Under the pieces are notes generated by a model that saw nothing but the letters and a program-made list of their open reading frames with translations, was not told the origin of the DNA and searched no databases. This document shows positions 17,690 to 25,360 of a stretch of DNA of 64,000 nt, in pieces. Within the stretch, counting starts at the first letter, position 1. The number at the start of each line of letters is the position of its first letter. The stretch covers positions 1 to 64,000 of the forward strand of contig JANQOF010000050.1 of NCBI GenBank assembly GCA_028279215.1. The letters run 5' to 3'. Made by a program: the position numbers and the translations under genes. The DNA comes from Pirellulales bacterium (GTDB lineage: Bacteria; Planctomycetota; Planctomycetia; Pirellulales; Lacipirellulaceae).

Positions 17690-18679
17690 TCAGTCTCCCG
17701 CGGCGCGCGAACAGAGCGCCGCGAGCGCAAGGTCGTCGGTCGAGTCCGGCAGGAAGTGGACCGACCCGTCCGCCAACAACACGCCGGCGACGCCCGGGTG
17801 GTGCGAGCTGAGTTCTTGCCCGAAGTCGATGATCGCTCCGGTCTGGTCACGGGTGTTTATCGGGGCCGATTGGTCGTAAAGGTTGCGGACGCTGATCCAG
17901 ATCGAATGAATGCCCTCCGGGGCTTCGCCGATGAGCGCGGTGTGCGAGGCGCCGTCGGTAATGTCGTTCAGGGCGACTTCGCGCTCGAAGATCATTGCCC
18001 CCCGCTCGGGCACGTTGCGCGCGTTCACGCCGCGCAAGCCCCGTTCACCCTGGATGGCACCATAGGACGTACGGGCGTACCGGTGTTCTGACGACGACGG
18101 GAGGTCCGCGGACGGACGCAAACCTGCCCCGTTGGGCAGAGACGGGCAGATCAAAAAGGGCAGCCGTGTGCGGCCAGCTTCGAGGTTGCTCTCCGCCGTG
18201 TAGGGGACCGAAAGGTCGATCGAGTCCCGCAACGCTTGCGCTTCTAGGCCGGCTAGTACCGCCGCGGTCCAACTCCTTTCCGCCTTCCAGGCGGCCCAGC
18301 CGCCACGTGGGAACGTGCGGCGCGAGTCGTGGTACAGATGCAATGCGATACCGATCTGCTTGAGCTGACTCTGGCACTGTGCGCGTCGCGCCGACTCGCG
18401 TGCGGCTTGGACGGCAGGCAGCAGCAAAGCCACGAGCGCACCAACGATCGCGATGACAACCACGATTTCGAGCAACGTGAAGCCTTGGAGGGCACTCGAT
18501 GTCGTCGGTTGCCGCAGCGACGCCAGCATCACAATCTCACGGCGTCTGGCATCACTAACCCTGACCCACTCGGCGATTTCTCGGCGCGTTCGTCCGCAGT
18601 CACGGCACCGGTCGTCGGCAGTTAGGCGGCACCTACCCGTGCAAGGCGACGCGAGTGTGATTGAGTTCCCTGCGATCAC
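17690..18679 (-). CDS. DUF1289-DUF1559 fusion: cysteine-rich domain joined to a prepilin-like protein
   Basis: 329 residues. Residues 9-50 match DUF1289, a small domain with four conserved cysteines thought to bind a metal: [10 protein letters not shown], then [16 protein letters not shown] (C13, C17, C25, C28) and [10 protein letters not shown]. In the same frame from about residue 64 comes a prepilin segment ([16 protein letters not shown]) and the DUF1559 signature [17 protein letters not shown]. The C-terminus has [19 protein letters not shown] prepilin leader of some 66 residues is far longer than usual. Start is GTG at 18679 with GAGG upstream; ATG at 18529 would give a normal DUF1559 protein without the cysteine domain. 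It is the first gene after the cobalamin riboswitch. Confidence 0.82.
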   Translation of the reverse strand: MIAGNSITLASPCTGRCRLTADDRCRDCGRTRREIAEWVRVSDARRREIVMLASLRQPTTSSALQGFTLLEIVVVIAIVGALVALLLPAVQAARESARRAQCQSQLKQIGIALHLYHDSRRTFPRGGWAAWKAERSWTAAVLAGLEAQALRDSIDLSVPYTAESNLEAGRTRLPFLICPSLPNGAGLRPSADLPSSSEHRYARTSYGAIQGERGLRGVNARNVPERGAMIFEREVALNDITDGASHTALIGEAPEGIHSIWISVRNLYDQSAPINTRDQTGAIIDFGQELSSHHPGVAGVLLADGSVHFLPDSTDDLALAALCSRAAGD

Positions 18680-18889
18680 GACCGAGGCCTCGCGTCGCTT
18701 TCCAGCAGCCTTCCCAGTCGCGTGCAGAGCGGTCGCTCATCGCCCGTCCGACGAAAGGCCCCCGCTTGGATCGCAGGTAGGGTGGAAAGCACCGAAGTAA
18801 TGATCCGAGTCCGACGGGCGGTCTCACCAGCTCACAAAGCCAGCAAGTCAGAACGTCGCAACGACCGCCCCAATCCGAGAGGGCACAGA

Positions 18890-19115
18890 GCCGTCTTGTC
18901 CTCGGTAGGTCTTCTGACTCACCACCGTTCCGCTCGCTCACAGCCTTCTCATCCATGGACTTGGTTAGAGTCGCACGGACAATGGCGCTTTCAACAGAAA
19001 GGAGCGACGGTTGCAATCTGCTAGGATCGCGGGTGGCACACAGCGGCCGGACCGTCCCGGAGTTTCACCGGAGTTCCCTGTTCACCTCCGTGCTGGAAAG
19101 CAAAGAGGTCACCTA
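18890..19115 (-). promoter_or_regulatory. Cobalamin (B12) riboswitch
   Basis: On the minus strand the conserved core appears in order: GGTGAACAGGGAA (19086-19074), CCGGTGAAACTCCGG (19071-19057), then CGGCCGCTGTGTGCCACC (19049-19032), and about 115 bases later the B12 box AGTCAGAAGACCTACCGAG (18919-18901). The spacing fits a full aptamer of about 220 nucleotides. A long-range 8-bp stem, GGGCGGTC / GACCGCCC, follows at about 18885-18825 and may be part of the expression platform. The riboswitch stands some 210 bases before the DUF1289-DUF1559 gene and should repress the three-gene cassette when adenosyl- or other cobalamin is plentiful. Confidence 0.9.
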
Positions 19116-19437
19116 GGACGATCGTCAGCCTATCAGACATTCCGACGATGTCAACGGGGTTCGCGCGGCCGGAATGGGAGAGCCTGTCCGCATCGTAGAA
19201 ACCACGCGGAACCGACATCGTCCGACACTACGAGTCCAACTGTGCCGTCGTACGTAACGGCGTCATGGGTAGTCATCGCCAAGCTGACCGTGTGTCAGCA
19301 CTTGGCGGCGCACACGGTGTCGCGATCATATATAGGCACTACCCTTCCGGACGGAGCACGGGGTCTGGGCAAAAATCGTCACAAATTGCCCAGCCAACTC
19401 TCCAAAACTAGTACCCCCTATTTAATTCTACGGGGCA

Positions 19438-19635
19438 CTAGCGACGCTTAGGTAGCGGCTTCATGTTCGCAGCGCGGGCGACGATTAGCTCTCTTGCCCA
19501 TCCTGAGATATCAGACGGCACCACGCTTTCAACCAGCGCCCACTCTCGCGCGGACAGCCGAACCGACAACACCTTCGATCGCGCTTCACCTTGCGGCAAC
19601 TTAGGTCTTCCGATTGTGGCCTTCTTCTTTCCCAT
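19438..19635 (-). CDS. Small basic protein, possible ribbon-helix-helix DNA-binding protein
   Basis: 65 residues, very basic at both ends (MGKKKATIGRPKLPQGEARS and MKPLPKRR). The middle, KVLSVRLSAREWALVESVV then DISGWARELIVARAANM, reads as a beta strand followed by two helices, the ribbon-helix-helix layout of plasmid copy-control and antitoxin proteins. No clear ribosome binding site. It stands alone between the riboswitch and the small-gene cluster of the element. Family placement is by predicted layout only. Confidence 0.5.
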   Translation of the reverse strand: MGKKKATIGRPKLPQGEARSKVLSVRLSAREWALVESVVPSDISGWARELIVARAANMKPLPKRR

Positions 19636-20039
19636 CGCATTGGTCGCAAGAGTTGCAGCAATTACTGGATACTAAAAAGCATACGGCAACAACAGAAATA
19701 GGTTGCTATCGAGCGCGCGCCAAGTAGTATTGAGATAGAACGCTCATCGATTGCAATACGTTCTTCGCATTGCTTCCCGGTTGTCTCACAAACAACTTGT
19801 GCTGTCAACGCTAGTCTGGTCGAAGCGTCAGATCACACTGTAATTATCGACTGATCGTCACCCCATCTCTCGGAGAATCCCGCCATGATTTCTTTCGCCG
19901 CTATTTGGATTGTCGTCGCAATGCTAGCAGCAACGATCGTTGCCGATGCGTCGCCGTACCGATGGTGAAGTACACAAACCGTTAAAGGCCGTCTACCAAC
20001 TGTCATACACAAACTATCAATATGCGAGAGGTCGTTCCT
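19636..20039. other. Intergenic region
   Basis: About 400 bases, more AT-rich than its surroundings, between the minus-strand small gene and the plus-strand small-gene cluster. I see no gene or clear hairpin. It probably holds the promoter of the cluster. Confidence 0.4.
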
Positions 20040-20249
20040 ATGTCGTTTGCAACTCGCTTTCACATTGATCGCTGGGAGGTGCTCGCCGATGGTCGCCCGT
20101 TGCTGGCAACCGTGCGTGAGCGTACCGCCGACTATATCGTGAGCCGGCTCGCCAGTACGTTTCCCGCTGAGAGTTCGCAGCACCCGCCACATATCGCGGC
20201 GATGATTTGGGCCGAAGCGTTCCGGGCGGACGTTGAAACGCTCGGCTAG
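20040..20249 (+). CDS. Small hypothetical protein of the mobile element
   Basis: 69 residues: MSFATRFHIDRWEVLADGRPLLATVRERTADYI (first part) followed by a helix-rich end that finishes ADVETLG. The first third may form a short beta sheet. GAGAGG lies 9 bases before the ATG. No family recognised. It is the first of three small plus-strand genes packed before the serine recombinase. Confidence 0.5.
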   Translation: MSFATRFHIDRWEVLADGRPLLATVRERTADYIVSRLASTFPAESSQHPPHIAAMIWAEAFRADVETLG

Positions 20250-20333
20250 TCGGAATGGCGCGAAAGCGGATTCCGGGGTTCGCGACCCGGCGCGCCACTG
20301 TTCGTTTTCCTTTAACCCTTTGGAGATTGCATC

Positions 20334-20660
20334 ATGTTACGCGCCACGTTTGTTTACCACGAAGAACGGACCGGCGACATAGTAAAGGTCGTCCACACCG
20401 CGCCCGCCTACGATCCGCGAGAGTATGCGGCGACGACTCCGGAGCTTATGGACCTGATGGCCGCGAATTACTCGCCCGGTGATGGTTGGAAAGTCATGCA
20501 CGCAGAGGCCCGCGACGGCGAAGGAAAGCTGCTTTACTCCCGCGCAATCGAGCCAGCCGCCGTGTCAGCACATGACCAACGGGCGGCTTTCTCTTTTCAC
20601 CCTTGGAGCAACAACCATGCCAACGACTCAAGAGCAGCGTCGCGAGAATGCCACCCGTGA
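20334..20660 (+). CDS. Small hypothetical protein of the mobile element
   Basis: 108 residues. An acidic, beta-alpha-like sequence starting MLRATFVYHEERTGDIVKVV and containing DGWKVMHAEARDGEGKLLYSR. No known motif. TTGGAG lies 11 bases before the ATG, inside a leader (pyrimidine-rich, CCCTT(T)GGAG) that closely resembles the leader of the next gene. Its last 44 bases overlap the next gene, so the last 15 or so residues may be unimportant. Confidence 0.5.
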   Translation: MLRATFVYHEERTGDIVKVVHTAPAYDPREYAATTPELMDLMAANYSPGDGWKVMHAEARDGEGKLLYSRAIEPAAVSAHDQRAAFSFHPWSNNHANDSRAASRECHP

Positions 20661-21012
20661 GCGACGGCGGGTACAGCGGCAGAGTGAGGCGCGCGCCCAT
20701 CGCGGTGCAATGGCTTCGCCAATCTTGTGCTGTGGCTGCGACCAGTTGTATCGCCGCGAGGATTTGAACGCGGCGCTATTCGGCCTGTTCCTCTGCGGCA
20801 ATTGCACTGCCGAAGCTCGGAACGGATCAAACCCCGTTCGCGTGACTCGCGGTGTCGGCAGAGTCTCAACACGAACCGGGCGCTGGACTGCGAGATATCA
20901 ATCGGTCCGCGCATTCGCTGGTGTTCGGTCGGGTTCTTGCACCCCGCTGCAATACACCGCCGAGCCGAAGACATCATTGGCCGGAGCGCATGGCCGTCAC
21001 CCGGCCGCATAG
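20617..21012 (+). CDS. Small putative zinc-knuckle protein
   Basis: 131 residues. The N-terminus is a charged helix (QEQRRENATRERRRVQRQSE). Then comes a two-part cysteine motif, CCGCDQLYRRED and FLCGNCTAEA, spaced like a zinc ribbon (CxxC ... CxxC). The C-terminal 50 residues look unstructured and may be out of normal coding. TTGGAGC precedes the ATG by 10 bases. It is the last of the three small genes, and the serine recombinase follows. Confidence 0.5.
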   Translation: MPTTQEQRRENATRERRRVQRQSEARAHRGAMASPILCCGCDQLYRREDLNAALFGLFLCGNCTAEARNGSNPVRVTRGVGRVSTRTGRWTARYQSVRAFAGVRSGSCTPLQYTAEPKTSLAGAHGRHPAA

Positions 21013-21145
21013 TGGACCCAGGTGTGCTGGGCCACGGATGGCCCACTTTCTATTCCCGCTCGTATTCGCCTTGAAGACACGATTTACATTCCTTCAACGA
21101 CCGTTTGGCAATGTAAAAGCGAATCCCACCTTGAAGAATCCAGCT

Positions 21146-21649
21146 GTGAAAGCGATCGCCTACTACAGAGTCAGCACCGCACGCCAAGGCCAAAGCGGAC
21201 TTGGCTTGGAAGCTCAGCAGGCAGCCGTGGCGGCATTCTGCGAGCCGATCGAAACGTACACCGAAGTCGAGACGGGCAAGCGTAGCGACCGACCAGAGCT
21301 ACAGCGAGCGATCGCAGCCTGCAAGCGAATGGGTGCGACGTTGGTGGTCGCAAAGCTGGACCGACTCGCGCGGAACGTCGCATTCGTCTCGACGCTCATG
21401 GAAAGCGGTGTCGAGTTTGTGGCGTGTGATAACCCAACGGCAAACAGGCTTACGGTCCATATCCTGGCCGCGGTTGCCGAGGATGAAGCCAGGCGCATCA
21501 GTGAGCGCACGAAGGCCGCTCTGGCCGCCTACAAAGCCCGTGGTGGCACGCTCGGCAACCCTTCAAATCTGACTACCGTTGCGGCACCTATCAGCGGCCT
21601 CAGCATACCAATTTGGGTCCTTACGTGTCTCGAATCAGCGAAGACATAA
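21146..21649 (+). CDS. Serine recombinase (resolvase family), C-terminally truncated
   Basis: 167 residues from a GTG at 21146. The catalytic domain is intact: KAIAYYRVSTARQGQSGLGL with the active serine S10, LEAQQAAVAAFC, ATLVVAKLDRLARNVAF (the LDRLxR motif), and the helix-E region AAVAEDEARRISERTKAAL followed by YKARGGTLGNP. After GNPSNLT the usual helix-turn-helix DNA-binding domain is missing and the frame runs about 25 unrelated residues to a stop. It may be a decayed resolvase, or one that relies on another DNA-binding partner. A TTG at 21131 is an alternative start. It would act in multimer resolution or insertion of the element. Confidence 0.8.
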   Translation: MKAIAYYRVSTARQGQSGLGLEAQQAAVAAFCEPIETYTEVETGKRSDRPELQRAIAACKRMGATLVVAKLDRLARNVAFVSTLMESGVEFVACDNPTANRLTVHILAAVAEDEARRISERTKAALAAYKARGGTLGNPSNLTTVAAPISGLSIPIWVLTCLESAKT

Positions 21650-21800
21650 CGACGGACTACAGCCAGCTGCTACGCAAAGCAAGGGCACTCAACTTTGCCT
21701 CGCCCCGAGCCTTGTTTCGTGCCCAAATGTGCTTTCACATTGGCCAGCATCAGGGACGCAGGATCAATCGCCAATTGGCAGATGAGTAGCGCTCAAATGG

Positions 21801-22316
21801 CTATCTGTTCTCTCGAACAAACCGATTGTCCACCTGTCTAAAGTGCGCTCTAACGGTGTTGCGCCCCAAATAGAAATGTGGAAGTAATACATCCGAATCC
21901 ACTGCGAGAAAGGTCACGGAGAACGGCTTGCTCATATGAGGCTTGTTGTGCCCAAAAGTCTTGGATGCTTCTGGTGTTTCAATCAACTCGGCAGTTGTTG
22001 AATATTGCCACGCGTGGACCTCGACTGGCTTTGGCTCTTCTTGAAACTTGTTCCCTCGAACACAAATGCTCAATTGAAACGTAGGTTCTCCGGTCGGCTT
22101 CCAAGATGGATCAATCTCCCTAATTACATACGCCGGCACGAAACTAAACTGTGATTGCACCAGTGAGAAATAGGCCTGGTGGAGACGAGCCGGCTTATAT
22201 TGATTTGGGAATCGGAGATAGAAGAGATACGTTTGAATTCGGCTATCAAGGCGTGTCAACGGATCCACGCACGGACATCCAAATATGGTGTCTGAATGCT
22301 GTTCACCGACACTCAT
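21801..22316 (-). CDS. Hypothetical protein of the mobile element
   Basis: 171 residues with ordinary amino-acid composition and many aromatics (YLFYLRFPNQYKPARLHQAY, SFVPAYVIREIDPSWKPTGE, AVDSDVLLPHFYLGRN). It has no signal peptide or membrane helix and no motif that I recognise. No strong ribosome binding site precedes the ATG at 22316. It faces the serine recombinase gene and lies downstream of the minus-strand mobilization genes. Confidence 0.45.
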   Translation of the reverse strand: MSVGEQHSDTIFGCPCVDPLTRLDSRIQTYLFYLRFPNQYKPARLHQAYFSLVQSQFSFVPAYVIREIDPSWKPTGEPTFQLSICVRGNKFQEEPKPVEVHAWQYSTTAELIETPEASKTFGHNKPHMSKPFSVTFLAVDSDVLLPHFYLGRNTVRAHFRQVDNRFVRENR

Positions 22317-22408
22317 CGCAAACTCAACTGAGCCCTTTATTGTCCCCGCCGCATACGAGATATTCGTACGCCAAGAGCCCAGAGCTTACGATGAAACGGG
22401 CTTACTTG

Positions 22409-22690
22409 CTAGCCGTGTCTAGCTGCGATTTCCGCTTCAAGGCAAATTTCTTCCGGGAGAGAGCCCGCTATGACATACATACCTGGTTGAAGGTTGTGAT
22501 CGTTGTGAGCTTTCTCCTCAACTTCCTCCATTGTATTTCCTGAACAGATTACGCCACATTCGTCGCTGTATGCAAAGTATCGTTCCGAAACGCTCTCCAT
22601 AATCTCCAAGGTCAACCCTGTTGCTTCTATTGTCTTATGACCTTTTGTTGTGGACATACTATGGGCTTTCTCGTTGAATCTGTTCTGCAT
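22409..22690 (-). CDS. Small hypothetical protein of the mobile element
   Basis: 93 residues. I chose the ATG at 22690 because AAAGGAG lies about 10 bases upstream; the frame stays open further up to 22834. The middle, LTLEIMESVSERYFAYSDECGVICSGNTMEEVEEKAHND, reads as two strands and a helix, like small HicB- or DUF1902-type antitoxin-like folds, but no partner toxin is nearby. No family can be assigned with confidence. Confidence 0.55.
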   Translation of the reverse strand: MQNRFNEKAHSMSTTKGHKTIEATGLTLEIMESVSERYFAYSDECGVICSGNTMEEVEEKAHNDHNLQPGMYVIAGSLPEEICLEAEIAARHG

Positions 22691-23006
22691 TCCACCCACT
22701 CCTTTGGGAATTTTTGTGGACGGCGTGACATCCCCGTCTGCCGCTTGTCTTTGATAAGTGTCTCGCTTTTTATTATCCGAGTCAATCATGTTGTTGCGGG
22801 CGCAAGCCAAATCATTGGAGGGACTTAGGAGCACGTTTTCCTATTTTAACAATAGTCTAAATCGATCCTTACGAGGTGAATTTTCGGTATTCCAGCCCCA
22901 CAATCGCCAAAGAAATTGATCACGCGAGAATAGCTATTCGTTGGTAAGGTGGTGTTCTTTGCCGAGTCTACTGCCAACCACACCCCGCTCTGCAAGCCCG
23001 CCCACA

Positions 23007-23041
23007 AGACCTAAGTTGTTTTTGCAAAAAGGCTTAGGTCT
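23007..23041. repeat. Long hairpin after the excisionase gene
   Basis: Perfect 9-bp arms (AGACCTAAG / CTTAGGTCT) around an inner TTTTTGCAAAAA palindrome, 35 bases past the stop of the minus-strand excisionase-like gene. It may terminate that operon or be a protein-binding site. The core CCTAAG / CTTAGG recurs as an inverted repeat at 28352-28368, just upstream of the relaxase. Confidence 0.6.
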
Positions 23042-23075
23042 CCGGGAATGCCCAAATCGAGTGCACTGCAGCTGC

Positions 23076-23276
23076 TCAAAAGTGCCTGTGTGTTGGCTGT
23101 ACTACTTTCAAGGTGCCCACTCTCTGCCGCTGCAAGTACTCTTCCAATTCCTCTTCAATGACCCGTTTGCAGGAACCAATTCTGTAATACGGGATTTCGC
23201 CGCTCGCGATGAGCCTGTACGCCAAGCTCAAACTGATGTTCAAGCGGTTGGCGACTTGTTTGACAGTTAGGAACAT
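23076..23276 (-). CDS. Excisionase-like MerR/AlpA-type HTH protein
   Basis: 66 residues. A single winged helix-turn-helix of the excisionase type: FLTVKQVANRLNISLSLAYRLIASGEIPYYRIGSCKRV, then EEELEEYLQRQRV. The pattern (LTVxxVAxxLxIS ... VYRLIxxGxIPxxRIG) is standard for Xis-type directionality factors and AlpA regulators. It ends the minus-strand mobilization operon, 23 bases after the membrane-protein gene. It probably directs excision with the tyrosine integrase at 38937, although it could also be a transcription regulator. Confidence 0.75.
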   Translation of the reverse strand: MFLTVKQVANRLNISLSLAYRLIASGEIPYYRIGSCKRVIEEELEEYLQRQRVGTLKVVQPTHRHF

Positions 23277-23299
23277 AGCACTGGCCTAATTGTGGCTTC

Positions 23300-24043
23300 T
23301 TATACGGCGTCAATGTCGACACCATCGCTCGGTGGTCTGGAACAAAGCTCTAGACTAGAGCCGGTGAGCATCACCGCAGCCGTATAGACCATGGTGAACT
23401 TCATTGCCAACCGGCCATTGATTTCCGTGATCGGAATCGACCGGAGAATGGTGCCTTCGTTGTTTAGATCCGTGTTTCGCTGCCTGTTGACCGTGGTCAG
23501 TACGATTTCCAGCATTCTGGCTTCTCTTAGATGCTCTAACGGCTTGCGCTGCCTCGGGTCTGCGCCATTGGCGTAGCTGGCTGCGTCGTCGTCCGGTTGA
23601 ACGATAAAGCGAACTCTGACCGGTCGACCATTCCATCGTCGCCAGACAATGACCGGTTTCTCGTAAAGTCGGCTTCGGAACGCGATTCCATCCGGCGTAA
23701 ACCACAACACGGTTTTGGTCGCAAACATCCGCCGCGCTAGGAAACCTGGTAGCGCTTGTCGGATCGCGAACGTGGCAATAGGAAGACAAACAGCCAATGC
23801 CAGCAGGAATACAGCGACTCGGGCGGAAAGTTCATAGGGTGGTACTCTCTGCCAGATAAACCAAGCCAAGCCAAGATTGGAGGTCCAAACGAGCACCTCC
23901 GTGCAGCGCAGCGCCCATTCCACACTCCGCCAGGTTGCGTGACGTGCTGATACGATAGCCCTGCGCTTGACTGGATCAAATTTCAACTTTGGATAGGGAG
24001 GTAAACCGGGGGCCGATATACGGCGCATGCCGCTACTCTTCAT
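23300..24043 (-). CDS. Two-helix membrane protein of the mobilization operon
   Basis: 247 residues from the ATG at 24043, preceded by GGGG at good spacing. There are two membrane helices near the N-terminus (EVLVWTSNLGLAWFIW and VAVFLLALAVCLPIATFAI), then a soluble domain with TVLWFTPDGIAFRSRLYEKPVIVWRRW that resembles a short PH-like sheet. It overlaps the end of the coupling-protein-like gene by 11 bases. It could supply the membrane anchor that the neighbouring coupling-protein-like gene lacks; this is inference from context only. Confidence 0.65.
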   Translation of the reverse strand: MKSSGMRRISAPGLPPYPKLKFDPVKRRAIVSARHATWRSVEWALRCTEVLVWTSNLGLAWFIWQRVPPYELSARVAVFLLALAVCLPIATFAIRQALPGFLARRMFATKTVLWFTPDGIAFRSRLYEKPVIVWRRWNGRPVRVRFIVQPDDDAASYANGADPRQRKPLEHLREARMLEIVLTTVNRQRNTDLNNEGTILRSIPITEINGRLAMKFTMVYTAAVMLTGSSLELCSRPPSDGVDIDAV

Positions 24044-25358
24044 CGTATTTCCCCCTAAATAGTTCGTGCTTGTCATAAAACGCCCGCTGAAGAATCATCG
24101 GACGGTAGCCGGGCCTCAAGATCAATTGCCGCAGCCTCTTATCGTCACGGGCGAAGAATCGCCCGATCTCTTCGGCAGTCATCAAGGGATGATTGGCCAA
24201 TGACCAAGATTCGCCGGTGGCGGCTTGCTTGGCTGCTTGTTCAAACGTGGGCGCGTTTGTAGAGCGCGTCAGTGTTAAGGACTGGCCAAGCCGCTTTGAA
24301 ACATACTCAAGCGTGGTGTCGTCTCCACAGCCAAAAACTTGAACCAGGCCGGCGTTGGCAATGAAGGTCTCATAGTTCTTCTCGTAGTGACTGAGTTGGC
24401 TGAGATTCTGCAGGGCAATATGGAGCTTGGCCCCAAGTCCGGCAACCTGGGCGATGGCCACCTCGACCGCTGAAAGCCTACCAAGGGCGAAAAACTCATC
24501 GAGTTGGAAAACACACTGATTCCCAACCAGAGTCCGCTCTTCTTCGCATGCCACGAGTGCCATTTGAACAAGGAGCCGCATCCAGCCACGTAGCGCGTCC
24601 ATGCGCATCGCCGGCAGCGTCACGTAGAGCGTGAAGAACTTGCGTTTCAAATCTCTGAGATCAATCGAATCACCACGTAATGAGTTCTGCATGCATTCGT
24701 ACGAAATCCAGTCGAGGTGTTTGCGAAGATTGGATAGCACGCTGCTAAACTCACCACCTGTGCGGTCATAGAATTGACGCGCGGCGGCACGGATCATACC
24801 GCCAGCGGCATCATTTGCCAGCATTTCATTCTCCAGCCAGTACCGCTGCGGATTTTGAGGGTCGGGAGTGGCTAACTCTGAAGCCAGTTGCCAAACGGTC
24901 ACCAAGTCTCGCCTGCCCTCATAATTCACGTGTGTGGCGACGTGACCACAAAGTCCGCCGCAAATCTGTTTGGCCGTCTCACTCCAGTGCAGCTCATATT
25001 GGTTATCCGTATTACGTGGATCGGACTCCTGTATCCAACGAATACCGGCACAACTGAACCCGCGCGCCAGTTCCAGCAGATGCCTGCCCTCAATCCTGAT
25101 GACCAGCTTGGCCATTGCGAACAGATGCAAGTTAATCGCGCCAGCATGAGGGCAATGAACTTCCCTCAGATCGCTAAATGCGTAGGCATTGAAACTGCCG
25201 TCGCTAAACCGCACCTGGAACATTAACGGAGGCATCCCGCCGATGGGCAGAGCTTCCCAGGCTGAATTCTCCTTGTCTACGCCTTCATCGTTGTATGGCA
25301 GACTGCGCACCACGCCCTGGTGTGTCAGCTGGTCAAAGTCTCTTGCTACATTGCCCAT
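24033..25358 (-). CDS. VirD4/TraG-like coupling protein lacking the Walker A half
   Basis: 441 residues. Residues from about 150 match the C-terminal half of type IV coupling ATPases: SSVLSNLRKHLDWIS, LDEFFALGRLSAVEVAIAQVAG (Walker B D287-E288), HIALQNLSQLSHYEKNYETFIAN and YVSKRLGQSLT. The first half of a normal coupling protein (two membrane helices and the Walker A loop) is absent. In its place are about 140 residues of an unrelated small domain (VRFSDGSFNAYAFSDLREV ... GRHLLELARGFSCAGIRWIQ). Without Walker A it should not hydrolyse ATP alone. It starts 2 bases after the relaxase stop codon. It may be an adaptor that links the relaxosome to a helper's machine, or a decayed fusion. Confidence 0.75.
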   Translation of the reverse strand: MGNVARDFDQLTHQGVVRSLPYNDEGVDKENSAWEALPIGGMPPLMFQVRFSDGSFNAYAFSDLREVHCPHAGAINLHLFAMAKLVIRIEGRHLLELARGFSCAGIRWIQESDPRNTDNQYELHWSETAKQICGGLCGHVATHVNYEGRRDLVTVWQLASELATPDPQNPQRYWLENEMLANDAAGGMIRAAARQFYDRTGGEFSSVLSNLRKHLDWISYECMQNSLRGDSIDLRDLKRKFFTLYVTLPAMRMDALRGWMRLLVQMALVACEEERTLVGNQCVFQLDEFFALGRLSAVEVAIAQVAGLGAKLHIALQNLSQLSHYEKNYETFIANAGLVQVFGCGDDTTLEYVSKRLGQSLTLTRSTNAPTFEQAAKQAATGESWSLANHPLMTAEEIGRFFARDDKRLRQLILRPGYRPMILQRAFYDKHELFRGKYDEE

Positions 25359-25360
25359 TC

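Noticed and set aside
18633..19218. Open frames at 18633-19016 and 19021-19218
   Set aside because: They lie within the cobalamin riboswitch and its leader, whose conserved core explains the sequence better.
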